A DNA stretch of 64,000 nt from JAKVBK01 sp022447275. Lineage in GTDB: Bacteria > Pseudomonadota > Alphaproteobacteria > Rhodobacterales > Rhodobacteraceae. The stretch covers positions 2,542,001 to 2,606,000 of the forward strand of contig CP138932.1 of the NCBI GenBank assembly GCA_047125605.1. The letters are read 5' to 3'. The notes below the pieces were generated by a model. That model did not search any database. It had not been told where the DNA came from and worked only from the letters and a program-made list of their open reading frames with translations. This document shows, piece by piece, positions 53,692-62,336 of the stretch (position 1 is the first letter of the stretch; the number at the start of each line of letters is the position of its first letter). The translations under genes and the position numbers were made by a program.

Positions 53692-53726
53692 GTTCCCGGC
53701 GGGGCTCTTGCCTGCGCGCCGGGAAC
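53692..53726. terminator. Hairpin between inositol and aromatic clusters
   Basis: A perfect 9-bp stem GTTCCCGGC / GCCGGGAAC lies just past the oxidoreductase stop; a second GC hairpin (GGGCCCG / CGGGCCC) is at 53753-53769. Neither has a strong T-run, so they may terminate weakly or stabilise the transcript end. The rest of 53727-53944 holds no gene. Confidence 0.4.
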
Positions 53727-53944
53727 ACCTTCTCCAGCGGGCAAACCGCGCGGGGCCCGGATCGGGCCCGCATTTGCGCCCCCTCCCCCGACAGCTTCGT
53801 CCATCGCTCGCCACAGGCAGCTTTTCCGGTCGCCTGCGCACCTTCTTGCATGCTCTGCAAAATAGTCCGCTAGGTGGACAAGCCCCTCTGGGAATTTGCA
53901 CCAAGACGGGATTTGTTTCTTCTTGCTGTCAGGAGGTATGCGCG

Positions 53945-54916
53945 ATGATCACGGCTCTGAGCTATATTGGCGTCCGGTCTGACAGGACCGAGAATTGGCG
54001 CAGTTTCGCGGGAACCGTTCTTGGCATGCAGGTTCTGGACCGCGGCGGGCGCAATACTGCCTTTCGCATGGATGACCAGGCCCAGCGCCTGATTGTCAGC
54101 GATGAGCCCGGCGACACGCTGGCCTATATCGGCTGGGAAGTCGGCCAGAAATCCGACCTCGATCAGCTTGCCGCGCGTCTGGAGGCGGCTGGCTACACCG
54201 TGACCCTCGCGGATAAAGCGCTGTGTGATCGCCGCTATGTCTCAGACATGATCTGGTGCCTCGATCCTGCGGGCTATCGCCTCGAATTGGTATGGAACCC
54301 GGTGAAGGTGAGCGACCCGTTCGTGCCAGGCCGCCCGATCAGCGGGTTTAAGACGGGGCCTTACGGGATGGGGCATGCGGTGCTGCATGTCTCGGATGCG
54401 CAGGCGCTGGTGCCGTTCTATTGCGATGTGCTGGGCTTTCAGCTCAGCGATTACGGGCTGACGCCGATCCCGCTCTATTTTTTCCACGTGAACGGACGCC
54501 ACCACAGCTTTGCCATCGTGGGCTCAGGAAAGGGCGGCTTTCACCATTTCATGGTGGAATTCGACAATCTCGATGATGTGGGCCAGGGCTATGACCTCGC
54601 ACAGACGGGCATGGCCGAGATCGCCTATACTCTGGGCCGGCACACCAATGACTACATGACCAGCTACTACGCGCACACGCCCTCGGGGTTCTTCGTGGAA
54701 AGTGGCTGGGGCGGGCGGGTGATTGACCCCAACACCTGGCAGCCCCATGAAACCGATGTCGGGCCCAGTTTCTGGGGCCACGAACGCCCCTACCTGCCCG
54801 AGGCCGAGCGCGCGGCATTCCGCGAAAAACGCCTGCAGATCGCGGCAGACGGGATCCGCGCGCCCCATATGATCGACTGCCCTTGGCTATATGGTCAGTA
54901 TCGGGGGGACCAATGA
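53945..54916 (+). CDS. Type I extradiol ring-cleavage dioxygenase (BphC-like, VOC superfamily)
   Basis: The 323-residue protein starts at 53945 behind an AGGAGG site; the longer open frame from 53456 overlaps the previous gene and is not coding. Two VOC modules are seen. The second carries the Fe(II) ligands H144 (GMGHAVLHVSD), H201 (FHHFMVEFD) and E252 (FFVESGWGG), matching the facial triad of biphenyl-diol dioxygenase, and the catalytic HHSFA and LGRHTNDYMTSYY stretches are kept. It should cleave a catechol next to a hydroxyl. It overlaps the hydroxylase gene by 4 bases, which probably makes its catechol substrate. Confidence 0.88.
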   Translation: MITALSYIGVRSDRTENWRSFAGTVLGMQVLDRGGRNTAFRMDDQAQRLIVSDEPGDTLAYIGWEVGQKSDLDQLAARLEAAGYTVTLADKALCDRRYVSDMIWCLDPAGYRLELVWNPVKVSDPFVPGRPISGFKTGPYGMGHAVLHVSDAQALVPFYCDVLGFQLSDYGLTPIPLYFFHVNGRHHSFAIVGSGKGGFHHFMVEFDNLDDVGQGYDLAQTGMAEIAYTLGRHTNDYMTSYYAHTPSGFFVESGWGGRVIDPNTWQPHETDVGPSFWGHERPYLPEAERAAFREKRLQIAADGIRAPHMIDCPWLYGQYRGDQ

Positions 54917-56397
54917 TCTATGATGTTGCAGTCCTGGGCTATGGGCCCACAGGGGCAACGCTTGCCAACCTGCTGGCTGCGCAAGGGGTGTCGGTGCTGG
55001 TGATCGACCGCGAGGCGGCAATGTATCATTTGCCGCGTGCGGTGCATTTCGATGACGAGGTGATGCGCGTTTTCCAGACCGTTGGCATTGCCGATGCCCT
55101 GCTGGAAAAGGTGCGGGTCAATCCGGGCATGAAGTTTGTCGATGACGATGACACGCTGCTGCTTGATTGGCCGCGCCCGCAAGAGATCACCGCCCATGGC
55201 TGGAATGCCAGCTACCGCCTGCACCAACCCGATCTGGAAAGCCTGCTGCGGGGCAAACTGGCTCTGGCAGAGCATGCCGAAATCCTGACCAGCTTTGACG
55301 TGACCGCCCTGACGCAATCCGATGATTGCATCACCCTGACGGGCACAGCGCAGAATGGCACCAGCAGAACCTGCCAAGCCCGGTATCTGGTTGGCTGCGA
55401 TGGGGCCAACTCCCTCACGCGCGCGGTGATCGGTGGCGGGATGGATGATCTGGGCTTTGACGAGCGCTGGCTCGTTGTGGACGTGCTCCTCAAACGTCCG
55501 CGGCCAGATCTGGGGGATCACTCGGTGCAGTTCTGCAACCCCGACCGCCCGATGACTTACTGCCGAAGCCCGGGCATCCGCCGGCGTTGGGAAATCACCG
55601 CCAAGGCGGACGAAAGCGACAGTGAGATCACGGATCCAGACCGGGTCTGGCAGTTGTTGTCCCGTTGGATCACCCCCGAGGACGCAGACCTTGAGCGGCG
55701 CGCCGTCTACACGTTTCGGTCTCAGGTGGCGACCCGCTGGCGGAGCGGGCGGATGCTGATCGCCGGAGATGCCGCCCACCTGACCCCGCCCTTCATGGGG
55801 CAAGGCATGTGCACCGGTATCCGCGATGCCGCCAATCTGGCCTGGAAGCTGGCGGCCTGCCTCAACGGGGCTGATGAACGCCTGCTCGACACCTACCAGA
55901 CCGAGCGCGCGCCCCATGCGCGCGCCTATGTGGAAACCGCGATCGGGCTTGGCGGCCTGATCAACGCAATGGATCGGGACACTGCTCTGAAAATGGCCGA
56001 AGGCGGGGGCAGTGGCGCCACCCGGATGCGCTCGATCGCCCCGAAGCTGGGCACCAGCGCCCTTTCCGATGACACCACCCACGCGTGCGTGGGCCGCCCC
56101 TTCGGTCAGGTCGATCTGGGTGCGGGCCAACGTGGGTTTGATCGCCAGATCGGCTATAACCACGCCGTCATCAGCCCCACCCAGCCCGAACAGTTGCCCC
56201 CGAACACGCAGTGGTTTGACCCTGCCGAACACCCTGCCCTTGCGGAGGCCCTTGCGGCGCTTGGCACCGGCGCGGTCTGGATCCGTCCGGATCGCTATAT
56301 CGGTGCCGCCTCCGACAGCGGCCACGATCTGCTTGATAAGCTCTCTCATTATTGTGACACACAGGACCATGAACAGAATGAAACTTGCTTCCCTTAG
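54913..56397 (+). CDS. FAD-dependent aromatic hydroxylase (MhpA-like)
   Basis: The 494-residue flavoprotein has the FAD motif VAVLGYGPTGATLANLLAAQGVSVLVIDRE (residues 5-35), the DG motif in YLVGCDGANSLTRA and the second FAD motif RMLIAGDAAHLTPPFMGQGMCTGIRDAANLAWKLA. This is the group A monooxygenase pattern and the sequence is close to 3-(3-hydroxyphenyl)propionate hydroxylase. It inserts a hydroxyl ortho to an existing phenol hydroxyl with NAD(P)H and O2. It overlaps the dioxygenase gene by 4 bases and the FAH gene by 20 bases. Confidence 0.9.
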   Translation: MIYDVAVLGYGPTGATLANLLAAQGVSVLVIDREAAMYHLPRAVHFDDEVMRVFQTVGIADALLEKVRVNPGMKFVDDDDTLLLDWPRPQEITAHGWNASYRLHQPDLESLLRGKLALAEHAEILTSFDVTALTQSDDCITLTGTAQNGTSRTCQARYLVGCDGANSLTRAVIGGGMDDLGFDERWLVVDVLLKRPRPDLGDHSVQFCNPDRPMTYCRSPGIRRRWEITAKADESDSEITDPDRVWQLLSRWITPEDADLERRAVYTFRSQVATRWRSGRMLIAGDAAHLTPPFMGQGMCTGIRDAANLAWKLAACLNGADERLLDTYQTERAPHARAYVETAIGLGGLINAMDRDTALKMAEGGGSGATRMRSIAPKLGTSALSDDTTHACVGRPFGQVDLGAGQRGFDRQIGYNHAVISPTQPEQLPPNTQWFDPAEHPALAEALAALGTGAVWIRPDRYIGAASDSGHDLLDKLSHYCDTQDHEQNETCFP

Positions 56398-57358
56398 AGC
56401 CGGGGGCCGCGATGGCACCCTGATGGTCGTTTCGAACGATCTGACCCGCATGGCCCCGGCCACTGCGGTGGCGCACAGCTTGCAACACGCCATCGAGACA
56501 TGGGACAGCGCGGCCCCTGCACTGGCGGCACTGGCCGCCGATCTGGAGGCTGGCGAGTTGGACAGCCAACCCTATGATCCCGACGCGCTGGCAAGCCCCT
56601 TGCCGCGGGCATTCCAATGGGCCGATGGCAGCGCCTATCTCAGCCATATGCGGCTTGTGCGCAAAGCCCGCGGGGCCGAAATGCCCCCGGGCGCGGAAAC
56701 CGATCCGCTCATGTATCAGGGCGGCAGCGACAGCTTCCTTGCACCCACGGCAGACATCCCGATCAAGGACACGGGCTGGGGGCTGGATTTCGAGGGCGAG
56801 ATTGCCGTGATCACCGATGACGTGCCCATGGGCGTGTCTGTCGAGGCGGCCGCCAGCCATATCAAGCTGGTCATGCTCTGCAACGACATCTCCCTGCGCC
56901 ACGTCATGAAGCCGGAACTGGTCAAGGGCTTCGGCTTTTTCCAGTCCAAGCCAGCCAGTGCTTTCTCTCCGGTCTGCGTCACCCCCGAGACATTGGGCGC
57001 CGCATGGGATGGGGCCAAGATCACGTTGCCTTTGAAAACCACCTATAACGGCGCAACGTTCGGCAACGTTCCAGCCGGCAAGGACCTGAATTTCGACTTT
57101 GCAGACCTGATCGCCCATGCCGCCAAAACCCGAGAGTTGGGCGCCGGCACGATCATTGGGTCCGGTACGGTGTCGAACACCAACCACGAAGAGGTTGGCT
57201 CCTCCTGCCTGGCAGAGAAACGCATGATCGAGATCATCGAAACCGGCGCAGCAACCACCCGCTTCATGGAGCCGGGCGATACGATCCGTTTTGAGATGCT
57301 GGATGAAACCGGCGCCTCGGTATTCGGGGCTATTGACCAGACAGTCATTGCCGGGTGA
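56378..57358 (+). CDS. FAH family hydrolase of the aromatic cluster
   Basis: The 326-residue protein (start ATG 56378; ATG 56369 is an alternative) has the FAH fold with an extended N-terminal domain. GGSDSFLAPTADIPIKDTGWGLDFEGEIAVITDDVP includes the metal ligands, followed by NDISLRHVMKPELVKGFGFFQSKPASAFSP and GTIIGSGTVSNTNHEEVGSSCLAEKRMIE. This resembles true fumarylacetoacetate-type hydrolases of about 330 residues. It is likely to hydrolyse the ring-fission product in place of the alpha/beta hydrolase MhpC, which is absent here (inference). Confidence 0.84.
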   Translation: MKLASLRAGGRDGTLMVVSNDLTRMAPATAVAHSLQHAIETWDSAAPALAALAADLEAGELDSQPYDPDALASPLPRAFQWADGSAYLSHMRLVRKARGAEMPPGAETDPLMYQGGSDSFLAPTADIPIKDTGWGLDFEGEIAVITDDVPMGVSVEAAASHIKLVMLCNDISLRHVMKPELVKGFGFFQSKPASAFSPVCVTPETLGAAWDGAKITLPLKTTYNGATFGNVPAGKDLNFDFADLIAHAAKTRELGAGTIIGSGTVSNTNHEEVGSSCLAEKRMIEIIETGAATTRFMEPGDTIRFEMLDETGASVFGAIDQTVIAG

Positions 57359-57394
57359 GCGTAGGGCCGCACAATAGGAGCGGCCCGGTTCAAC

Positions 57395-58186
57395 ATGGCA
57401 GAAAAGCAGGAGAGCGTGCGCGCGCTGGTGCGGGGGTTGGATATCCTGCGATATCTCAACAGCCGCGGATCGGCGCGCCCCGCCGAAGTGGCGGCAGCGC
57501 TCGATATTCCGCGCCCCACGGTCTACCGGCTTTTGCAAACCATGGAAGAGGCGGGCTATGTCCTGTTTTCGGCATCGGACTCGCGGGCGCGGGTCTCGCC
57601 GCTGGCATCGGGATTGGGTGACAACTCTTCGGCCCGGTCCCTGCTATGCCGCACCGCAGCCCCCAAGCTGATCCGGTTTACGGATGAGCATAGCTGGCCG
57701 CTGGATCTCTCTGTCTATGCGGATCTGCGCATGGTGGTAGAGGAAACCACCCATTGGCGCAGCCCGGTTTCCATCGATCACAACATGGCAGGCGCATCCC
57801 TGCCCATGCTGCGCACCTCGGCCGGGCGCGCCTATCTGGCATTCTGCGACCCCAAGGAACGGGAGATCATCCTGGATCTGCTGCGCGCGGAAAACCACCC
57901 CAAGGACAAGCCCTTTCTGGAAACCGTCTGGGCGCAAACTCGGTTGCAGCAGTTTCACGATCAAGGCCACGCAACACGGGGCCCCCAAACCCTGCGCGCA
58001 GAGACTTCCAGCCTTGCAGTGCCCGTCATGTTTCAAGGACAGATCGCCGGATGCCTGTCCCTGATCTGGATTTCCAGCGCCCTGTCGATGGCCGATGCCC
58101 GGGACCGGTTCAGCGGCCCTTTGAGCGCGCTATCCCAAGAGATTTCCACGGAAATGGCCGAAAATCGGCCGGAGAGCCCCCGGTAA
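57395..58186 (+). CDS. IclR-family transcriptional regulator (MhpR-like)
   Basis: The 263-residue protein has the IclR winged helix-turn-helix (VRALVRGLDILRYLNSRGSARPAEVAAALDIPRPTVYRLLQTMEEAGYV, about 8-56) and a C-terminal effector domain (PLDLSVYADLRMVVEETTHWRSPVSIDHNMAGASLPMLRTSAGRAYLAFC). It resembles MhpR, the activator of 3-hydroxyphenylpropionate degradation. It lies between the enzyme genes and the TRAP transporter genes on the same strand, so it likely controls both with an aromatic acid as effector. Confidence 0.89.
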   Translation: MAEKQESVRALVRGLDILRYLNSRGSARPAEVAAALDIPRPTVYRLLQTMEEAGYVLFSASDSRARVSPLASGLGDNSSARSLLCRTAAPKLIRFTDEHSWPLDLSVYADLRMVVEETTHWRSPVSIDHNMAGASLPMLRTSAGRAYLAFCDPKEREIILDLLRAENHPKDKPFLETVWAQTRLQQFHDQGHATRGPQTLRAETSSLAVPVMFQGQIAGCLSLIWISSALSMADARDRFSGPLSALSQEISTEMAENRPESPR

Positions 58187-58282
58187 AGCCCCGTTTTGTC
58201 CATCAAGCGGACAGTTTTCCGCGAGGGATTGAGGCAAAGCCGCCTGCAGCACAGGCTTTGTCAAAACAACAGGGAGAACATC

Positions 58283-59296
58283 ATGAAACACCTTTTGAAA
58301 ACGACGCTGGCAAGCGCCGCGCTGGCACTCAGCGCCGGCATCGCCATGGCCCAGGACACCACTTTGACGATTTCCTCTTGGGCCCCGCCAACCCATGGCA
58401 TGAACGCGATCATGTGGCCGGAATTCACCAAGATGATCGAAGAGGCCACAGATGGCCGCGTCAGCGCCGAAGTGAAATACGGGCTGGCACCGCCGCCTGC
58501 CCAGTTCGATCTGGTGCTGGATGGGGTGGCCGATGTCACCTGGATTTTCCACGGCTACAATCCCGGTCGTTTCGTGGCGACGAAGATGATCGAATTGCCC
58601 GGCTATGACGGCAGCGCAGAAGCGGCCTCTGTTGCCTATTGGAAAGCCCATGAGCAATTCCTGGCCAGCGCAGATGAACACCAGGGGGTGAAGGTTCTGG
58701 CACTGATGACCCATGGCCCCGGCGTGCTGCATTCGGAACAGCCAGTCACCTCGCTGGACGAGATCTCGGGCATGAAGCTGCGCATCGGCGGCGGCGTATC
58801 CGGTGATGTGGGTGCGGCCCTCGGGGCAACCGGCATTCGCGTGCCCGCCCCCAAGGTGTACGAGACCCTCCACTCCAAGGCAGCCGATGGCGTGATGATG
58901 CCAATGGAGGCGCGCGCGGGCTTCAAACTGTTTGAAGTGGCCCAGAACAGCTTCACGGTTCCCGGCGGGTTCTATCGCGGATCCTTCGCAGTAATCATGA
59001 ACCAGGACACCTATGATGCGATGTCGGAGGAAGATCGCGCCGCTCTCGACAGCATTACCGGCGAGATGCTCTCGCGGGTTGCCGGCCAGACATGGGATCA
59101 GATCGATGTGATCGGCGCGGCCACGATCGATGACAATGACAGCAACACCCTGACAGAGGCCTCAGCCGCCGATGTCGCCACCTGGCAGGATCTGACCGGC
59201 CCAATCATCGAAGGCGTTCTGCAGGAGGTTTCCGCAAAGGGGATCGATGCAGAGGCGGTGCGGTCTTTCATTTCCACGGAAATGTCGAACTACTAA
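58283..59296 (+). CDS. TRAP transporter substrate-binding protein (DctP family)
   Basis: The 337-residue protein starts at 58283 after AGGGAGA and has a signal peptide (MKHLLKTTLASAALALSAGIAMAQ). The mature part has LTISSWAPPTHGMNAIMWPEFTKMIEEATDGRVSAEVKYG and the family region ISGMKLRIGGGVSGDVGAALGATGIRVPAPKVYETLHSKAADGVMMPMEA, which includes the Arg that binds the ligand carboxylate. Placement after an aromatic-acid gene cluster suggests an aromatic carboxylate substrate. It is the first of three TRAP genes. Confidence 0.92.
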   Translation: MKHLLKTTLASAALALSAGIAMAQDTTLTISSWAPPTHGMNAIMWPEFTKMIEEATDGRVSAEVKYGLAPPPAQFDLVLDGVADVTWIFHGYNPGRFVATKMIELPGYDGSAEAASVAYWKAHEQFLASADEHQGVKVLALMTHGPGVLHSEQPVTSLDEISGMKLRIGGGVSGDVGAALGATGIRVPAPKVYETLHSKAADGVMMPMEARAGFKLFEVAQNSFTVPGGFYRGSFAVIMNQDTYDAMSEEDRAALDSITGEMLSRVAGQTWDQIDVIGAATIDDNDSNTLTEASAADVATWQDLTGPIIEGVLQEVSAKGIDAEAVRSFISTEMSNY

Positions 59297-59365
59297 GCTG
59301 AGCGTATCTCTGCGGGGCGGCCGATCGCCCCGCAGGCCCCCAAAGACCCGACCGGAAAGCCCCCC

Positions 59366-59872
59366 ATGCCCCCTGAAACCGTTCCGCAGCGCCACAGGTT
59401 TTGGTATGTGCTGCTCCACCTGCCAACATGGGCGGCGGCATTTTTCCTGTTCCTGCTGATGGTGATGACCTTCGCAGACGTGATCCTGCGCAGCGCCTTT
59501 GACAACCCCATTGAAAGCGCCACCGAACTGACGCGCCTTTTCATGGCGATCATTGTCTTCTCAGCTCTGCCGATGGTGTCCTGGAAAGGGGACAACATCG
59601 TGGTCGATCTGCTGGACCCGTGGTTTCCCCCCCGCGTGGCTCTGTGGCGGGACAGCATAATCGATGTGTTCTGTGGCCTGCTGCTGATCTGGCCCGCCTA
59701 TCGCTGCTGGCAACTGGGAGAACGCGCGCGCCAATATGGCGATGTCACCGAATACCTCGAGCTGCCGCAATTCTATATCGGATGGTTCATTGCCGTGTTC
59801 ACCTTCCTGACGGCGGGCGCGTTCGTCGCACGCGGCGTGACCCGTCTGTTCCATAGCCAAAGGCGCATCTGA
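59366..59872 (+). CDS. TRAP transporter small permease (DctQ family)
   Basis: The 168-residue inner-membrane protein has four hydrophobic segments and DctQ features: FLLMVMTFADVILRSAFDNPIESATELTRLFMAIIVFSALPMVSWKGDNIVVDLL, followed by IIDVFCGLLLIWPAYRCWQLG. It forms the membrane complex with DctM. Its stop is separated from the dctM start by a single base. Confidence 0.9.
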   Translation: MPPETVPQRHRFWYVLLHLPTWAAAFFLFLLMVMTFADVILRSAFDNPIESATELTRLFMAIIVFSALPMVSWKGDNIVVDLLDPWFPPRVALWRDSIIDVFCGLLLIWPAYRCWQLGERARQYGDVTEYLELPQFYIGWFIAVFTFLTAGAFVARGVTRLFHSQRRI

Positions 59873-59873
59873 C

Positions 59874-61187
59874 ATGGTTGAATCCCTTATTGGTCTGGGG
59901 GCAGTTCTGTTCCTGGTGTTGCTGCGTATGCCAATCGCCATTGCCATGGGCCTTGTCGGGTTTGTCGGGTTCATGGAAATTCGAGGGTTCCGCGCCGCGA
60001 TTTCCATGGTCGGGCGGCTGATCATCGATGCCGCTCAGGATTACGGGCTGTCCGTCGTTCCGCTCTTCATCCTGATGGGCCTCTTCGTGAACAAGGGCGG
60101 CCTCTCGCGCGAACTGTATCGCGTGTCCTACAGCTTTCTGGGCCATTTCCGGGGAGGGCTGGCCATGGCTACGATCGTGGCGTGTGCGGGCTTCTCGGCA
60201 ATCTGCGGATCATCTCTGGCAACTGCAGCGACGATGTCGAAGGTGGCGATGCCCGAGATGCGCAAATACCGCTACTCCGACAGCCTTGCGACCGCATCAA
60301 TCGCGGCAGGTGGCACCCTCGGGATCCTGATCCCACCCTCGGTGATCCTTGTGATCTATGGCCTGCTGACAGAGACAAGCATCGGCAAGCTGTTCATCGC
60401 TGGGATCGTGCCCGGCGTGTTGGGGGTTTTCCTCTATCTGCTCGCCGTGCGCTATTCTGTCTGGCGGGACAAAGACGCGGGCCCCGCCGGCGAGAAGGCC
60501 AACCTTGCAGAACGGCTGTCCGCCCTGCGCGGTGTCTGGGCCGTGCTTTTGCTGTTCTTTGTTGTGATTGGCGGGCTCTACGGGGCCTTGGACGTCTGGC
60601 CCTTGCACCTGACGTTTTCGCCCACAGAGGCCGCTGGCATGGGCGCTGCGGGCGCCTTCCTGATTGCCCTGTCGCGCGGCAACCTCAATTTCTCGGCCAC
60701 TGTGGAAGTTCTAATCGAAGCCGCCGAAACAGCTGCCACCCTGTTCGTCATTCTGATCGGCGCCTGGATATTTTCGAACTTCGTTAACCTCGCTGGCCTG
60801 CCCGAGGCGCTGAGCGGTTTTGTGCAGTCACAGGGTGTGTCCCCCATGGTGGTGATCTTCCTGATCCTCGTGGTCTACATTCTGCTGGGCTGCGTGTTTG
60901 AAAGCCTCTCGATGCTGCTGTTGACTGTTCCTATTTTCTTTCCGGTGGTGATGAGCCTTGGCTTCGATCCGGTCTGGTTTGGCATCGTGGTTGTGGTTGT
61001 CACGGAAATTAGCCTGATCACACCGCCCGTGGGGCTCAATGTGTTCGTCTTGAAGGGTGTGGTGAAGGATGTCTCAACCGGTACGATTTTCCGGGGTGTT
61101 ACCCCGTTTTGGGTGGTCGACATCCTCAGGCTGCTGATCATCGTTCTGCTGCCGGGTCTGGTGCTGTTCTTGCCCAACTCCATGTGA
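59874..61187 (+). CDS. TRAP transporter large permease (DctM family)
   Basis: The 437-residue protein has about 12 membrane segments. Characteristic segments are VPLFILMGLFVNKGGLSRELYRVSYSFLGHFRGGLAMATIVACAGFSAICGSSLATAATMSKVAMPEM, SIAAGGTLGILIPPSVILVIYGLLTETSIGKLF and VTEISLITPPVGLNVFVLKGV. It imports the substrate with Na+ or H+ after delivery by the binding protein. It ends the aromatic-TRAP transcription unit. Confidence 0.94.
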   Translation: MVESLIGLGAVLFLVLLRMPIAIAMGLVGFVGFMEIRGFRAAISMVGRLIIDAAQDYGLSVVPLFILMGLFVNKGGLSRELYRVSYSFLGHFRGGLAMATIVACAGFSAICGSSLATAATMSKVAMPEMRKYRYSDSLATASIAAGGTLGILIPPSVILVIYGLLTETSIGKLFIAGIVPGVLGVFLYLLAVRYSVWRDKDAGPAGEKANLAERLSALRGVWAVLLLFFVVIGGLYGALDVWPLHLTFSPTEAAGMGAAGAFLIALSRGNLNFSATVEVLIEAAETAATLFVILIGAWIFSNFVNLAGLPEALSGFVQSQGVSPMVVIFLILVVYILLGCVFESLSMLLLTVPIFFPVVMSLGFDPVWFGIVVVVVTEISLITPPVGLNVFVLKGVVKDVSTGTIFRGVTPFWVVDILRLLIIVLLPGLVLFLPNSM

Positions 61188-61426
61188 TTTTGGGCAAACT
61201 TCATGCCGTTCACGACCCCTATCGTGCGCTGTGGCCGCCGCCCGTTAAGCCGCAACGCTGGTCACGGTTTTCAGCGAAACGAATGGACCCCGATCAGCAG
61301 CCCAAGGCCCCACCACAAACACAGAAATCCGCTTTGCCAATCTTACCAGAAATTATCGCGCAACCCTCTGGACACTGCAGCAGGTAGAGTCTACACCCGC
61401 GCCACCCAAGGCGTAGTCCTTCCCGT

Positions 61427-61501
61427 GCCCGGGTAGCTCAGGGGTAGAGCAGTGGATTGAAAATCCTCGTGTCGGTGGTTCGATTCCGCCCCCGGGCACC
61501 A
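61427..61501 (+). tRNA. tRNA-Phe (GAA)
   Basis: The 75-nt sequence folds as a cloverleaf: acceptor GCCCGGG/CCCGGGC, D arm GCTC/GAGC, anticodon loop TTGAAAA with GAA at positions 34-36, 5-nt variable loop, T arm GGTGG-TTCGATT-CCGCC, and encoded A73 plus CCA. The anticodon stem has one T-T mismatch (positions 28-42). Its 3' end marks the border of lower-GC, island-like sequence, a common integration site. Confidence 0.96.
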
Positions 61502-61703
61502 CTTTAACACCTTAAAAAATATACGATATTTTAAGTGCCCTGTTTGATTGGCACTGGTAATTTCTGATCGGGACTACAGCGGGACGACAGACCGCCCTCC
61601 TTTATGTTTTCTCTAAGAACACCATTATTTACACATTTCGGTTTCCGAAGAAATCGGGCTGGCACCATTTATTCTCCGTAGGTCTGCAAACGGAGGATAA
61701 ATA

Positions 61704-61898
61704 GTGGCCAATCATCAAGCACCGTATGATGTCTTGATATCGATCAAGACGGTCTGCCAAATACTCGCTCGATCCAGAGCGAGTATATACAGAGACATAA
61801 AGCGCGGAAGTTTTCCCCCACCACAGAAGCTGGGTGGCTCGAGCCGCTGGCAACGTTCAGTGATCTTGAAGATAGTTGAAGGTGAATACTCCCCATGA
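61704..61898 (+). CDS. AlpA-like helix-turn-helix regulator or excisionase
   Basis: The 64-residue protein starts with GTG at 61704, seven bases after GGAGG. It has the winged-helix pattern of AlpA/MerR-like phage regulators: VLISIKTVCQILARSRASIYRDIKRGSFPPPQKLGGSSRWQRSVILKIVEGEY. AlpA proteins activate excision or integration genes of prophages and islands. It lies 200 bases after tRNA-Phe, which supports an integrated element; no integrase is in the window. Confidence 0.85.
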   Translation: MANHQAPYDVLISIKTVCQILARSRASIYRDIKRGSFPPPQKLGGSSRWQRSVILKIVEGEYSP

Positions 61899-62336
61899 TT
61901 ATTGATTTGAGACCCGAACACTGCGGTCGCTCATACGTGATTGCCGAGACGAGCGTGTCGTTGCTGTTGCGTCGGCGTCCCAAAATTGGACAAGCAAGAA
62001 ATTGCTACATTGCGGGCACAGCGAATATAGCAAGGCTTTAGCGGTCACATCGCGTAACACCACAGAGGCGACGGGTTGAAATTTAAGTGCAGCGCAGGTC
62101 CTTTGATCTATTGGCACCAAGCTTCCTGTCACAGGTAGCTGGCAAGCTTTATACCCCGATCATTGCCACACATTTTCGATCATCGGAGTGGTGCGGATGG
62201 GGTGGTACTTCCATATCCACCCGCTAAGCTGCGCACAATTTGGGGTTGATCTCTCTCACAGGGCGCGCGCCTTTCACTATTTCTTTTTGAAATCCCAACA
62301 GGTCCCAACGGCAGGCGGACGAGGAGTAAAAGAGAT
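61899..62336. other. Intergenic region in the island, no gene seen
   Basis: These 438 bases between the AlpA-like gene and the HsdS-like/AlbA_2 gene hold only short open frames in several directions, none with recognisable content. A GAGGAG sequence at about 62321-62326 may serve the next gene. Confidence 0.45.

Noticed and set aside
53456..53944. N-terminal extension of the extradiol dioxygenase frame
   Set aside because: It overlaps the oxidoreductase gene and lacks homology, while a strong ribosome-binding site precedes 53945.
61511..61535. CTTAAAA...TTTTAAG as a terminator or attachment core after tRNA-Phe
   Set aside because: Only seven outer base pairs form, all weak, and no direct repeat of it was found nearby.
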